In this document: piece after piece, positions 1-6,627 of the stretch
Numbering within the stretch: position 1 is the first letter of the stretch
Layout of the letters: every line of letters begins with the position of its first letter
Assembly: GCA_913053665.1 (NCBI GenBank)
Contig: CAJXGR010000173.1
Location: 1-6,806, forward strand
DNA: 6,806 bases
Source of the DNA: an uncultured Spirochaetia bacterium
GTDB taxonomy: Bacteria > Spirochaetota > UBA6919
Direction: 5' to 3'
Translations under genes and position numbers: made by a program
The notes under the pieces: generated by a model
Database searches by the model: none
What the model was told of the DNA's origin: nothing
What the model saw: the letters and a program-made list of their open reading frames with translations, nothing else

Positions 1-375
1 TCGGTTTTGTTTAACAATAAACAGCTTACAGCCATTTTTATCGCATGTGCTTATCATTTTGTCAGCGTCATCCAGCGTGAGGGCCATCGGCTTTTCTACG
101 ACCATATGCTTCCCATATTGAGCCAGATTGATGACATGCTTTGCGTGATAACCACTTTCCGTCAGAATCGAGACCACATCAATGGCTTCCTTTTCCATCA
201 TTTCGTTCATATCCGTATGATACGGTATATCAAACTTCTCCGAGATGGCTTTGGCCTTATGCTTGACTGGGTCACAGACAGCCACTAATTTGGCGTTCTC
301 TATTTGACTGGACCCTAATAATTCGGAATGTCTTTTTGCTATCCGGCCACAGCCCACTAATGCAAACTTTAACAT
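1..375 (-). CDS. Gfo/Idh/MocA-family NAD(P)-dependent oxidoreductase, N-terminal part (cut by window edge)
   Basis: The first 125 codons are present; the rest lies left of the window. The protein opens with a Rossmann fold: beta strand KFALV, then GCGRIAKRH (residues 8-16), the family's GxGxxA dinucleotide loop. The acidic residue ending beta-2 is D35 (VAVCD), which favours NAD over NADP. The family signature EKP is at 94-96, where the lysine is the usual catalytic or structural residue, followed by a helix (LDDADKMI) and FIVKQNR at 119-125. By family knowledge these enzymes oxidise or reduce a sugar or inositol hydroxyl. The KQNR ending resembles members I remember from surface-polysaccharide (UDP-sugar dehydrogenase) loci, but the substrate domain is missing, so the substrate cannot be named. 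The ATG start is supported by GAAGGAA 5 nt upstream (381-387). It is transcribed away from the intergenic region and may head an operon outside the window. Confidence 0.9.
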   Translation of the reverse strand, partial: MLKFALVGCGRIAKRHSELLGSSQIENAKLVAVCDPVKHKAKAISEKFDIPYHTDMNEMMEKEAIDVVSILTESGYHAKHVINLAQYGKHMVVEKPMALTLDDADKMISTCDKNGCKLFIVKQNR

Positions 376-471
376 AATAATTCCTTCAATTAGATAGATG
401 AATACATTCTATGAATAAAGATAGTTAAAAGAAGTCTAAACAGATAAACTTTTTTGGGAGTGATAACCTAT

Positions 472-565
472 AAAGACGGGTTTATCCAACCGCCTGTAGG
501 GGCAATTCAACAGTTTCCATGTTCAACCCCTGCGGATTTATGGACAGATCTTTATGTCCGTCTTT
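472..565. repeat. Imperfect nested inverted-repeat element, possibly a degenerate dispersed palindrome or structured RNA
   Basis: The outer arms AAAGACGG (472-479) and CCGTCTTT (558-565) are perfectly complementary. Inside them, CCGC (491-494) can pair with GCGG and GGGG with CCCC, enclosing a small AACA/TGTT stem with a C-C mismatch below it. A separate small hairpin, GGACA with TGTCC, lies towards the right. The heptamer TAGGGGC also occurs in the palindrome at 6752-6804. The pattern fits a decayed copy of a REP- or MITE-like palindrome, or a structured transcript. The pairing is visible in the sequence; the function is unknown. Confidence 0.45.
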
Positions 566-622
566 TATGCCAGATTTCAGCATTCCGTAGAGGAAAAGAA
601 TCCCATATCCCGTTAGAGTATT

Positions 623-650
623 GGGTGAAACAAGGTAGCAAGTTCCACCC
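623..650. repeat. 9-bp hairpin downstream of the YCII gene
   Basis: On the minus-strand transcript GGGTGGAAC pairs with GTTTCACCC (one G-U wobble) around a 10-nt loop. It begins about 11 nt after the YCII stop codon. It is not followed by a run of U, so it may stabilise the 3' end or be part of the neighbouring repeat element. It is not a textbook terminator. Confidence 0.45.
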
Positions 651-660
651 CTGTTCACAC

Positions 661-930
661 TTATGGAAGCACCTTTTTAAAGGGCTTCACATCAACGCTT
701 GCATAGACTCCATTTAGATAGAAAGGGTCTGTCCTGGCGAATTCCTTGGCTTCTTCAAGGGATGGGGCATCAATAATGATTAAACTACCGCTTGTATCCG
801 TGAAAGGCCCCGCCATTAATAGTTTTCCTTCATCATTAAGGCGTTCTAGTCGCTTTAAATGCTCCTCTCGATAGAGGGGTCGCTTTTCTATAGAGTCATG
901 AGCGTCCACGGCGATAATAACAAATAACAT
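661..930 (-). CDS. YCII-domain (YciI-like) small protein
   Basis: This complete 89-aa protein is close to the 90-100 aa usual for the YCII family, which has a dimeric ferredoxin-like alpha/beta fold. It follows E. coli YciI over its whole length. The landmarks are the N-terminal strand MLFVIIAVD, EKR at 15-17, EEHLKRLERLNDEGKLL (22-38) with the conserved His24 and Asp33, AGPF at 40-43, the strand SLIIID, the helix SLEEAKEFARTDPF (57-70) with the DPF motif, and the ending VKPFKK. The His and Asp form the putative active-site pair of the family, but no general reaction is established, so no function is assigned beyond the fold. It lies 2 nt downstream of the 137-aa gene and has only a weak Shine-Dalgarno (GTAAGA within the upstream gene's end). 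Translation is therefore probably coupled to that gene. Nothing in it looks broken. Confidence 0.9.
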   Translation of the reverse strand: MLFVIIAVDAHDSIEKRPLYREEHLKRLERLNDEGKLLMAGPFTDTSGSLIIIDAPSLEEAKEFARTDPFYLNGVYASVDVKPFKKVLP

Positions 931-932
931 GA

Positions 933-1346
933 TTAATTCTTACAAATCGAAGTTTGAGTGAAGTCCTGGACGATGGGAAGGGGATGAGTATAGATAAACA
1001 GATCACTGGCGCTTTCATCAAAGTCAAAGGGATTGTCATCCTCATCGACAGGCTTTTTTGGGTTCTCAAAGGCCGAGGTAAGCATACGAATGGCCCTGTC
1101 TGCCTCATCCTGAACGAACTTTTGCACATATTCAGGGCCCACCTCCTGGTACAGCTCTTCTTTACAAGCCTTGATATAGTCGTTAATCATTTCTTTTTTT
1201 TCCATACCGTATCGTTTAATAAGAATTTGTCTAATATCTTCCAACTTATTATTTATTTTAGTCCCCATCATAGGGATCAATCTATCTTCGAGGTATCGGA
1301 CTACACGCTCTCTAATGAGATCAAAACGAAATGAGAATAACTTCAT
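933..1346 (-). CDS. Hypothetical 137-aa protein, first gene of an operon with the YCII gene
   Basis: I do not recognise the family. Residues 1-90 look mostly helical and highly charged (IRERVVRYLEDRLIP, KLEDIRQILIKRYGMEKKEMI, YIKACKEELYQEV, EADRAIRMLTSAF). An acidic, probably flexible stretch, roughly DEDDNPFDFDES, sits at 101-112 before a short hydrophobic C-terminus. No signal peptide, membrane segment or cysteine cluster is seen, so it is probably cytoplasmic. The ATG at 1346 is chosen because AAGAGGAG sits just upstream of it. A longer reading from TTG at 1391 would add 15 residues without a comparable ribosome site. The gene lies behind a strong promoter with a leader of about 88 nt, and its stop is 2 nt before the YCII start, so the two are co-transcribed. 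The regular codon pattern and operon position argue for a real gene. Confidence 0.75.
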   Translation of the reverse strand: MKLFSFRFDLIRERVVRYLEDRLIPMMGTKINNKLEDIRQILIKRYGMEKKEMINDYIKACKEELYQEVGPEYVQKFVQDEADRAIRMLTSAFENPKKPVDEDDNPFDFDESASDLFIYTHPLPIVQDFTQTSICKN

Positions 1347-1440
1347 CGGCTCCTCTTGGCATTCAATCAGGTCTAATCGTAAATAGCCCAACCTGTCATT
1401 AACTGCCTACCCCTTCAAGTCACTTTATGAGGCTATATGA

Positions 1441-1469
1441 ATACTATCACAAATCGCTAAGAATGTCAA
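1441..1469 (-). promoter_or_regulatory. Sigma70-type promoter with extended -10 for the 137-aa/YCII operon
   Basis: On the minus strand a perfect -35 TTGACA (1464-1469) is followed by a 17-nt spacer and -10 TAGTAT (1441-1446). A TG one base upstream of the -10 makes it an extended -10. The predicted transcript starts near 1434, giving an untranslated leader of about 88 nt before the ATG at 1346. It lies 54 bp beyond the EF-G2 stop codon, so the operon does not depend on read-through. Confidence 0.75.
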
Positions 1470-1522
1470 TGGAATTTATGAAAAAATATCCCCTTTCTCG
1501 ACTTAAAGCCTGTTTTCTGTAA

Positions 1523-3607
1523 TCATGTCTCTTTACGCTTTTCGATGATTTTATCTGCCAATTTCCCCTGCAGAGATTCATAATGGGAGAAATCCATTTC
1601 AAAGTTAGCCCGATCTCCCGTGAGAGAGCGAATATCTCTAGCATATTCAAGCATCTCTGAGAGAGGCGTGTGAGCATTCACTGTTTGATGGGTGGTTTGA
1701 CTATCCGCTTCCACACCCAGTATTTTACCCCGACGACTTTGTAGATCCCCCAAAACATCTCCCAGTATATCTTTATCGGTGTGAACCTTCACAGACATGA
1801 TGGGCTCAAGTAACATGGGACTTGCATTACTGACAGCCTTTTTCATAGCGTGAAGGGCCGCCAGTTTGAATGAAAGCTCTGAGGAGTCCACTGGATGAAA
1901 GCTCCCGTCATATAAGGTCACTTTAATATCTGTCATGGGATAACGAGCCAGAACACCTTCTTCCATGGCCTCTAGAACTCCCTTTTTGACTCCAGGAATA
2001 AAGTTTTTTGGGATCGCACCCCCCACAATTTTATCCACAAACTGAAAACCCTCGCCGTGGTCTAGAGACTCAACATCTAAATAAACTTCACCAAATTGGC
2101 CATGACCACCACTTTGTTTTTTATGCTTATGGCTGGCTTTCCCTGACTTAGAAATGGTTTCACGATAGGCCACAATCGGGAGGGCTGTCTCTATCTCAAG
2201 ATTATATTTATTTTGTATTTGCTCAGTAACAATTGACAGCTGTGTTTCACCCATGCCCGACATAATCGTTTCTTTGGTTTCCTTGTTGTATTCTACTATA
2301 AGGGTTGGATCTTCACTGGCTATTTTGTTCAGTACAAGGACAAGCTTCTCCTCCTCCTCTTTATTTTTGGGTCGTACGGAAAGGGAAAAGATAGGCTTGG
2401 GTATTTTAAGTGGAGGCAGTTTAACAGGACTCTTTGGGTCACAAAGAGTATTCCCGGTGGATACGCCGTCCAGTTTGGCTGCCACACCAATATCGCCGGC
2501 AATGATCTGAGAAACCTCCACCTGTTTACGTCCCATAACAGAATAAAGGTGAGAAAGCCGCTCCTTTTTACTGTTAGAGGCATTTAAGACTTCCATATCC
2601 TGATGGATCCTCCCTGAACGGACTCTGAAATAACTGAACTTCCCGGCATATTGATCCACTCGTGTTTTATATACGAAAGCCGTAAAGGGTTCATCTACAG
2701 CGGGGTGTCTTGCAATAAGTTCATCTTCGTTATTCGGGTCGTAGCCTATGGTTTCCCCTGCAAATAACGGTGAGGGAAGGAATTGAACCATCATCTTAAG
2801 GAGAGTAACAATGCCAATGCCTTTGGATGACGATCCACAAACAATAGGAATGATCTTAAACTGTTGTGTACACTCCATTACGGCACTAGCGATCTCGTCA
2901 TCTGTCAAAGAGTGCCCCTCAAGGACTTTATCCACCAGTTTCTCATCCACATCAGCCACCGTCTCAGCGAGAGCCTGGCGGTATTTCTCAGCTTCCTTTT
3001 GATACTCCTTAGGGATGGGTTTGGTTTCTACACCACTCTTATCGGCCTTTGGGTAGAGGGCTTTCATGACTACAAGGTCAATCACCCCCTTGAAGCTCTC
3101 TCCCTTCCCAATAGGTATCTCTATGGGGATGATGGGAGCGTCCAATTGTTTTTGGATCCTCCCCACCACGTTCTCAAAATTGGCTTGATCCTTGTCCATC
3201 TTATTGACAAAGATGATACGGGGAATCTTGTACTCATTGGCATAATTCCATATCTTCTGAGTTCCCATCTGAATACCGTCCACGCTATCCACAACAACAA
3301 GAGCCCCCTCTGACACACGTAAAGAGGCCCTCACCTCACCCACAAAATCCGGGATACCCGGTGTGTCAATGAAGTTCAACTTGGTGTTTTGATATTCGGT
3401 GAAGGTTAAAGAGTTGTGGATGGAGATTTTATGAATCTGTTCTTCTTCTTCAAAGTCGGAGACAGTATTTTTAGTCTCAATGCAGCCCAGTTGCTTTGTA
3501 GCACCAGAAAAGTATAGGAGATTCTCGACAATCGTTGTTTTACCCGTCCCACCATGACCAATAAAAGCAATGTTCCTGATGTGATCCGTTGTATATTCTT
3601 TTATCAT
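1523..3607 (-). CDS. Elongation factor G-like GTPase (EF-G2 type), catalytic histidine absent
   Basis: This 694-aa protein has the full five-domain EF-G length. The G domain has the P-loop GHGGTGKT (17-24), DTPG (81-84), NKMD (135-138) and GSSSKGIG (258-265, the G5 position). Switch I reads EQIHKISI where standard EF-G has ERGITI. DTPG is followed by Ile85 instead of the catalytic His of DTPGH. Domain III carries GMGETQLSI (451-459). Domain IV has SGGHGQFGEV (499-508) and the tip loop GSFHPVDSSE (568-577), keeping the histidine equivalent to E. coli EF-G His583. Domain V has EPIMSVKVHT and GDLQSRRGKI. The P-loop form and altered switches are typical of secondary EF-G paralogues, not the main translocase. 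A role on the ribosome (translocation, recycling or stress) is inferred. The gene is monocistronic as seen, divergent from the pseudo-RecQ gene. The start is set by AGGAGGT at 3612-3618; a TTG at 3697 would add 30 atypical residues. Confidence 0.93.
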   Translation of the reverse strand: MIKEYTTDHIRNIAFIGHGGTGKTTIVENLLYFSGATKQLGCIETKNTVSDFEEEEQIHKISIHNSLTFTEYQNTKLNFIDTPGIPDFVGEVRASLRVSEGALVVVDSVDGIQMGTQKIWNYANEYKIPRIIFVNKMDKDQANFENVVGRIQKQLDAPIIPIEIPIGKGESFKGVIDLVVMKALYPKADKSGVETKPIPKEYQKEAEKYRQALAETVADVDEKLVDKVLEGHSLTDDEIASAVMECTQQFKIIPIVCGSSSKGIGIVTLLKMMVQFLPSPLFAGETIGYDPNNEDELIARHPAVDEPFTAFVYKTRVDQYAGKFSYFRVRSGRIHQDMEVLNASNSKKERLSHLYSVMGRKQVEVSQIIAGDIGVAAKLDGVSTGNTLCDPKSPVKLPPLKIPKPIFSLSVRPKNKEEEEKLVLVLNKIASEDPTLIVEYNKETKETIMSGMGETQLSIVTEQIQNKYNLEIETALPIVAYRETISKSGKASHKHKKQSGGHGQFGEVYLDVESLDHGEGFQFVDKIVGGAIPKNFIPGVKKGVLEAMEEGVLARYPMTDIKVTLYDGSFHPVDSSELSFKLAALHAMKKAVSNASPMLLEPIMSVKVHTDKDILGDVLGDLQSRRGKILGVEADSQTTHQTVNAHTPLSEMLEYARDIRSLTGDRANFEMDFSHYESLQGKLADKIIEKRKET

Positions 3608-3876
3608 AGAGACCTCCTGAAAATAGTGATTTATCTGAAAAGTATTGTATTCTCTGAGCGGTGACAAGTGATTTTTCATCTTTATCCTGTCAGACAAAGA
3701 GATATTGTTGAGTAGGTAAAGAAAGAGAGAGGATGTTTATAAAAATCTAAGGATTCCTTAATATTCTTTGTTTATTAAATTAACGACTTTATCCCATGAA
3801 CGGAACGATACGGGATGATAGAGTCCAATAACTATCAGTGTAAATATTCCTGTATGCGTATTTTAGGGAGATATTT
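3608..3876. other. Divergent intergenic region between the EF-G2 and pseudo-RecQ genes
   Basis: Both flanking genes must be transcribed out of this 269-bp AT-rich stretch. On the minus strand a possible -10 TATAAA lies at 3736-3741, which would give a leader of roughly 125 nt. TTGTCA is present nearer the gene but has no well-spaced -10. On the plus strand TTGTTT (3768-3773) is followed at 16 nt only by TATCCC. An odd palindrome TAAGGATTCCTTA (3748-3760) sits beside the candidate minus-strand -10 and could be an operator. None of these is strong enough to call a promoter. Confidence 0.4.
3612..3618 (-). promoter_or_regulatory. Ribosome binding site fixing the EF-G2 start
   Basis: AGGAGGT on the minus strand, 4 nt before the ATG at 3607, is a near-perfect Shine-Dalgarno. 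The reading frame stays open upstream to a TTG at 3697, so this site decides the start. Confidence 0.85.
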
Positions 3877-6606
3877 ATGATTAAAAATGATCCAGGACAA
3901 AGTTTCAACCATCGAGATATTTTATCGGTCAGGCCTAATGAGAGGGAGTGGGCAAATGTCCTCTTTGATACAGGATGGAAACTGATTGAACGTCCTTATC
4001 CTTCTCCTGAACTCTATCAATCACTTAGGAGGATTCTAAAAAACACAAGGAGTTTGTGGATCATTGAAGACGTCCAATTAGTAGAATCCCTGTTCAGGGA
4101 AGAGATTCAGGATCGCACTATCATAACACTCAAGGAAAACAGTTGTTTAGCAGATGATTTTCATGATTCGATGTACCTGGCCTCATGCTCTTTCCCTTTC
4201 TTGAAAAGGATTGTAATGGATTATCCATGGGATGTTATTCTATTGGATGTTCCAGATTTTCCCTTCCCCATACGGGATGAGACTCTATTTCCATTACTTA
4301 AAAGACTACAACGCCTTGGTAGAAACCTGATTTTAATGGCTCATCCAAAGGAAAGTCGGAAGATCAAAAGGTATTTCCCCCAGATTATTTTGACACTCTC
4401 TTTCCCTGAACCAATGGATGGAATCCAGTTGAGAACAATATTTATGGCGGATCAAAGAGAAAAAGCCTGTCAGGCCCTTGAGATTGCTGGAGGTTATGAG
4501 GGTAAAGGAGTGATCATCACAGGGTATAGAGAAGATGGAGAGTTATTGGAAGCCTTTTTAACGTTTAGGGGTTCCAGAGTATCCTATATAAGAAATGATA
4601 TGGACTATCATCAAAAACGTTATATAGAAAGTCGATTCAACTCTCTTGATCACTTATATCCTCTTGAGATCATCATCATCGATGAGTCCACACATTTTAG
4701 TTATATGGAGGCAGACATTCAATGGGTGATTCATTTTAACTTCTCAGCCGGTAGGGATCAATATCATAAAGATCTAGTCTGGATCCTTAATGGAAGGTCA
4801 TCTCTTCATTCTTACCTATTTTATTCCTACCAGGATAAGGTTTTAAGAGAATCGATGATTAAAGAGAGCTATCCGGATTCCAGAAGTCTCAGGGTGGTGT
4901 ATTCCTTTATCAGTAAGTCTACGGCTTGGGGAACCTATCGTTATGTTTGTAGGGAAAAGCTGTACAGCCATTTACGTCTTTCTAAAACCAAGCTGGATCT
5001 GACATTATCTCTTTTCTTCAATAAGAACATTCTTTATGAAGGCCCTTCAGTGATCTCAAGGACTGAAATCCTTTTTAGCACACAGAATATTCAGAATATC
5101 CCTGATTTACCCCATCAAATCAGGGAGTTTATCTTAAAACCATATCCAAACAAGACAAGAGATATTATAGATTATTGTGTGCAGGAGGATATTTCCCCCC
5201 ATATTCTTTCGGAGGCCCTTCTGGAACTTGAAAAATCAGGTTCCCTCATCCTGTTAAATAGAGAGTTTGCTCAATGCTATACTCTAAATAAAGAAGGAAA
5301 ACCCAGTCTCAAGCTTGGTTTTGATGAAGTCAAAAAGATGATCCCTCTTGGAAACAGTTACAAAGATCTAAGGAACCTGGAAAAGATTTGCCAGAGTAAG
5401 GAAAACATTGATTCTGATAAACCAGCCCCTATTGATATGGAAAGTCCCAGTCTCACACGGTGGATAGTTTTAGGGATCATGGTGTTAGTGAAGGAGTCAC
5501 CCCTTGCAATAGGTAAGTACCTCATCGCCCAGGTTCTAAGTGGATCTCAATCAGCCAAGATAAAGAAACTTTCTTTGGATCGCCTATCCATGTACAATAC
5601 CTTCTCTTTGATCAAGCCAGAAGCGATTAGAAAGCTTATCGTCCATCTCATTGTTTACCGCTATTTGGATGAAATATATCTCGATGAACGCTCTCTCAAA
5701 GGCCTAAGGCTATCCAAAAAGGGGGAACGCTGGCTTCAAAACAAGGAAAACCTGAAGAAGATATTCTGGAAGCTCCATCAGAATAGTTTCTCCAATCAAA
5801 AAGATTCCCTTTATCCTCAAATCATCCGGATCCTGAGCTCCAAGTCAGCTCATCTACTTAGTGAGAGTACCTTGCGATCCATTGCTTTTTTCAAACCACA
5901 ATCCAGGGAGGAGTTCAACATGATCAAAGGTGTTAAAAAACAAAATAACAAAGAGTTATATTCTTTGCTGAGACCTCTTTTTCAGAATAAGAGTCAGGAA
6001 CTGCCATCCCCAAAGCCTCCGGTTCATAATGATTTTGATTTCTTTATAGAGAACGAGTATTTCCCCATCTTAAAGGGTGACTTTACAAAAGGTTACAGCT
6101 TGAGTTGCTATACCATCCCTTCTGAAGGGAGAAAGCGATATACCCCTATAGGTAGAATAGTCCATAACTTTAAATATAAGAATAAGATAACTTCAATGGA
6201 AACCCTAACGGACAGGGTGATCTCATTACTTAAGCGAGATAAAGACTTTCATGACATAGATATCCTGACATGTGTTCCTCCCTACTCAAAGTATCCATCC
6301 ATAGCCCGATCTATTTGTGAATGGATCAGTCAGGCGTTAGATGTAACGTTTTATGAGGACTTGCTAGTTCGGGCCAAAGAAACCCTGGCTCAAAAGTCCA
6401 TGGAAACCTTGGGGGACAAGGAGAAGAATGTTGAGAGGGTCTTTGCCCTGTCTGGGACTTATAAAGTAGAGGGCTGTTCTGTCCTTCTACTGGACGACAT
6501 CTACGACTCGGGCTATACCATTAACGCCTGTAGCAAGGTTCTTAAGAGTCATCATGTCAAGAATGTTTACGTGTTGACCTGTACTAAAACGAGTTATCGT
6601 GGATAG
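3877..6606 (+). CDS. RecQ-like pseudohelicase fused to a C-terminal ComF-like phosphoribosyltransferase domain
   Basis: This 909-aa protein has RecQ layout with the catalytic motifs worn away. VRPNEREW (18-25) sits at the RecQ motif 0. The P-loop slot reads RPYPSPELYQ (39-48), with no GKS/T. The DEAH slot is DVPD (124-127), after DVILL. In lobe 2, WVIHFNFSAGRDQYHKDLV (283-301) matches RecQ VVHFD...YYQE, but the GRAGRDG arginine motif is lost, with LFYSYQD following. The zinc region has one cysteine (C358). A winged helix follows at about 425-470. RQC at 525-622 is clear (VLSGSQSAKIKKLSLDRLS, then LRLSKKGERWL), as is HRDC at 645-703 (ESTLRSIAFFKPQSREEF, then IKGV). The PRTase, 755-909, has IGRIVHNFKYKN, CVPP, an AQKSMET/NVERVFAL segment and the PRPP loop VLLLDDIYDSGYT (869-881). 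From family knowledge, RecQ-PRTase fusions exist with active helicases. Here ATP hydrolysis looks impossible, so a DNA-binding PRPP or nucleotide sensor or enzyme is inferred. The start has AGGGAG 6 nt upstream (3865-3870). No frameshift is present. Confidence 0.85.
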   Translation: MIKNDPGQSFNHRDILSVRPNEREWANVLFDTGWKLIERPYPSPELYQSLRRILKNTRSLWIIEDVQLVESLFREEIQDRTIITLKENSCLADDFHDSMYLASCSFPFLKRIVMDYPWDVILLDVPDFPFPIRDETLFPLLKRLQRLGRNLILMAHPKESRKIKRYFPQIILTLSFPEPMDGIQLRTIFMADQREKACQALEIAGGYEGKGVIITGYREDGELLEAFLTFRGSRVSYIRNDMDYHQKRYIESRFNSLDHLYPLEIIIIDESTHFSYMEADIQWVIHFNFSAGRDQYHKDLVWILNGRSSLHSYLFYSYQDKVLRESMIKESYPDSRSLRVVYSFISKSTAWGTYRYVCREKLYSHLRLSKTKLDLTLSLFFNKNILYEGPSVISRTEILFSTQNIQNIPDLPHQIREFILKPYPNKTRDIIDYCVQEDISPHILSEALLELEKSGSLILLNREFAQCYTLNKEGKPSLKLGFDEVKKMIPLGNSYKDLRNLEKICQSKENIDSDKPAPIDMESPSLTRWIVLGIMVLVKESPLAIGKYLIAQVLSGSQSAKIKKLSLDRLSMYNTFSLIKPEAIRKLIVHLIVYRYLDEIYLDERSLKGLRLSKKGERWLQNKENLKKIFWKLHQNSFSNQKDSLYPQIIRILSSKSAHLLSESTLRSIAFFKPQSREEFNMIKGVKKQNNKELYSLLRPLFQNKSQELPSPKPPVHNDFDFFIENEYFPILKGDFTKGYSLSCYTIPSEGRKRYTPIGRIVHNFKYKNKITSMETLTDRVISLLKRDKDFHDIDILTCVPPYSKYPSIARSICEWISQALDVTFYEDLLVRAKETLAQKSMETLGDKEKNVERVFALSGTYKVEGCSVLLLDDIYDSGYTINACSKVLKSHHVKNVYVLTCTKTSYRG

Positions 6607-6627
6607 TAGAAGCACACGGAGTCGGGT

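Larger units (their letters stand above)
376..660. other. Intergenic region between the YCII gene and the oxidoreductase gene
   Basis: No convincing protein is encoded here on either strand. The left part (376-450) is AT-rich and must hold the oxidoreductase gene's own promoter, if it has one. I could find only weak -35/-10 matches there, and a direct repeat ATGAATA at 398-404 and 411-417. The rest (about 455-650) is less AT-rich and dominated by imperfect inverted repeats, listed separately. No T-run follows either hairpin on the minus strand, so a classic intrinsic terminator for the YCII gene is not evident. Confidence 0.6.

Noticed and set aside
398..417. Direct repeat ATGAATA at 13-bp spacing upstream of the oxidoreductase gene
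   Set aside because: Two AT-rich heptamers without a clear promoter context are not enough to claim an operator.
454..717. An 87-codon plus-strand open frame starting at TTG
   Set aside because: It has no ribosome site, overlaps the YCII gene's 3' end in antisense, runs through the inverted-repeat element and has no recognisable domain. Repeat-derived spurious frame.
954..1334. A 126-codon plus-strand open frame
   Set aside because: Antisense shadow of the 137-aa gene, which has the promoter, ribosome site and operon position.
1373..1399. A possible leader peptide MTGWAIYD in the operon's untranslated leader
   Set aside because: Eight codons with a distant purine-rich site and no attenuator structure seen. 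Chance occurrence is likely.
1470..1522. Possible terminator after EF-G2 (GGGGATATTTTTTC on the minus strand)
   Set aside because: There is a T-run but no stable stem immediately before it.
2864..3313. A 149-codon plus-strand open frame
   Set aside because: Lies entirely antisense within the EF-G2 gene, whose protein is conserved across this stretch.
3608..3697. N-terminal extension of EF-G2 by 30 residues from a TTG
   Set aside because: EF-G proteins start close to the first beta strand, the extension is atypical, and AGGAGGT sits precisely before the internal ATG at 3607.
3877..6606. Reading the 909-aa gene as an active RecQ helicase
   Set aside because: The P-loop lysine, the DEAH glutamate and the arginine finger are all missing at their expected places, so an active-helicase name would mislead.
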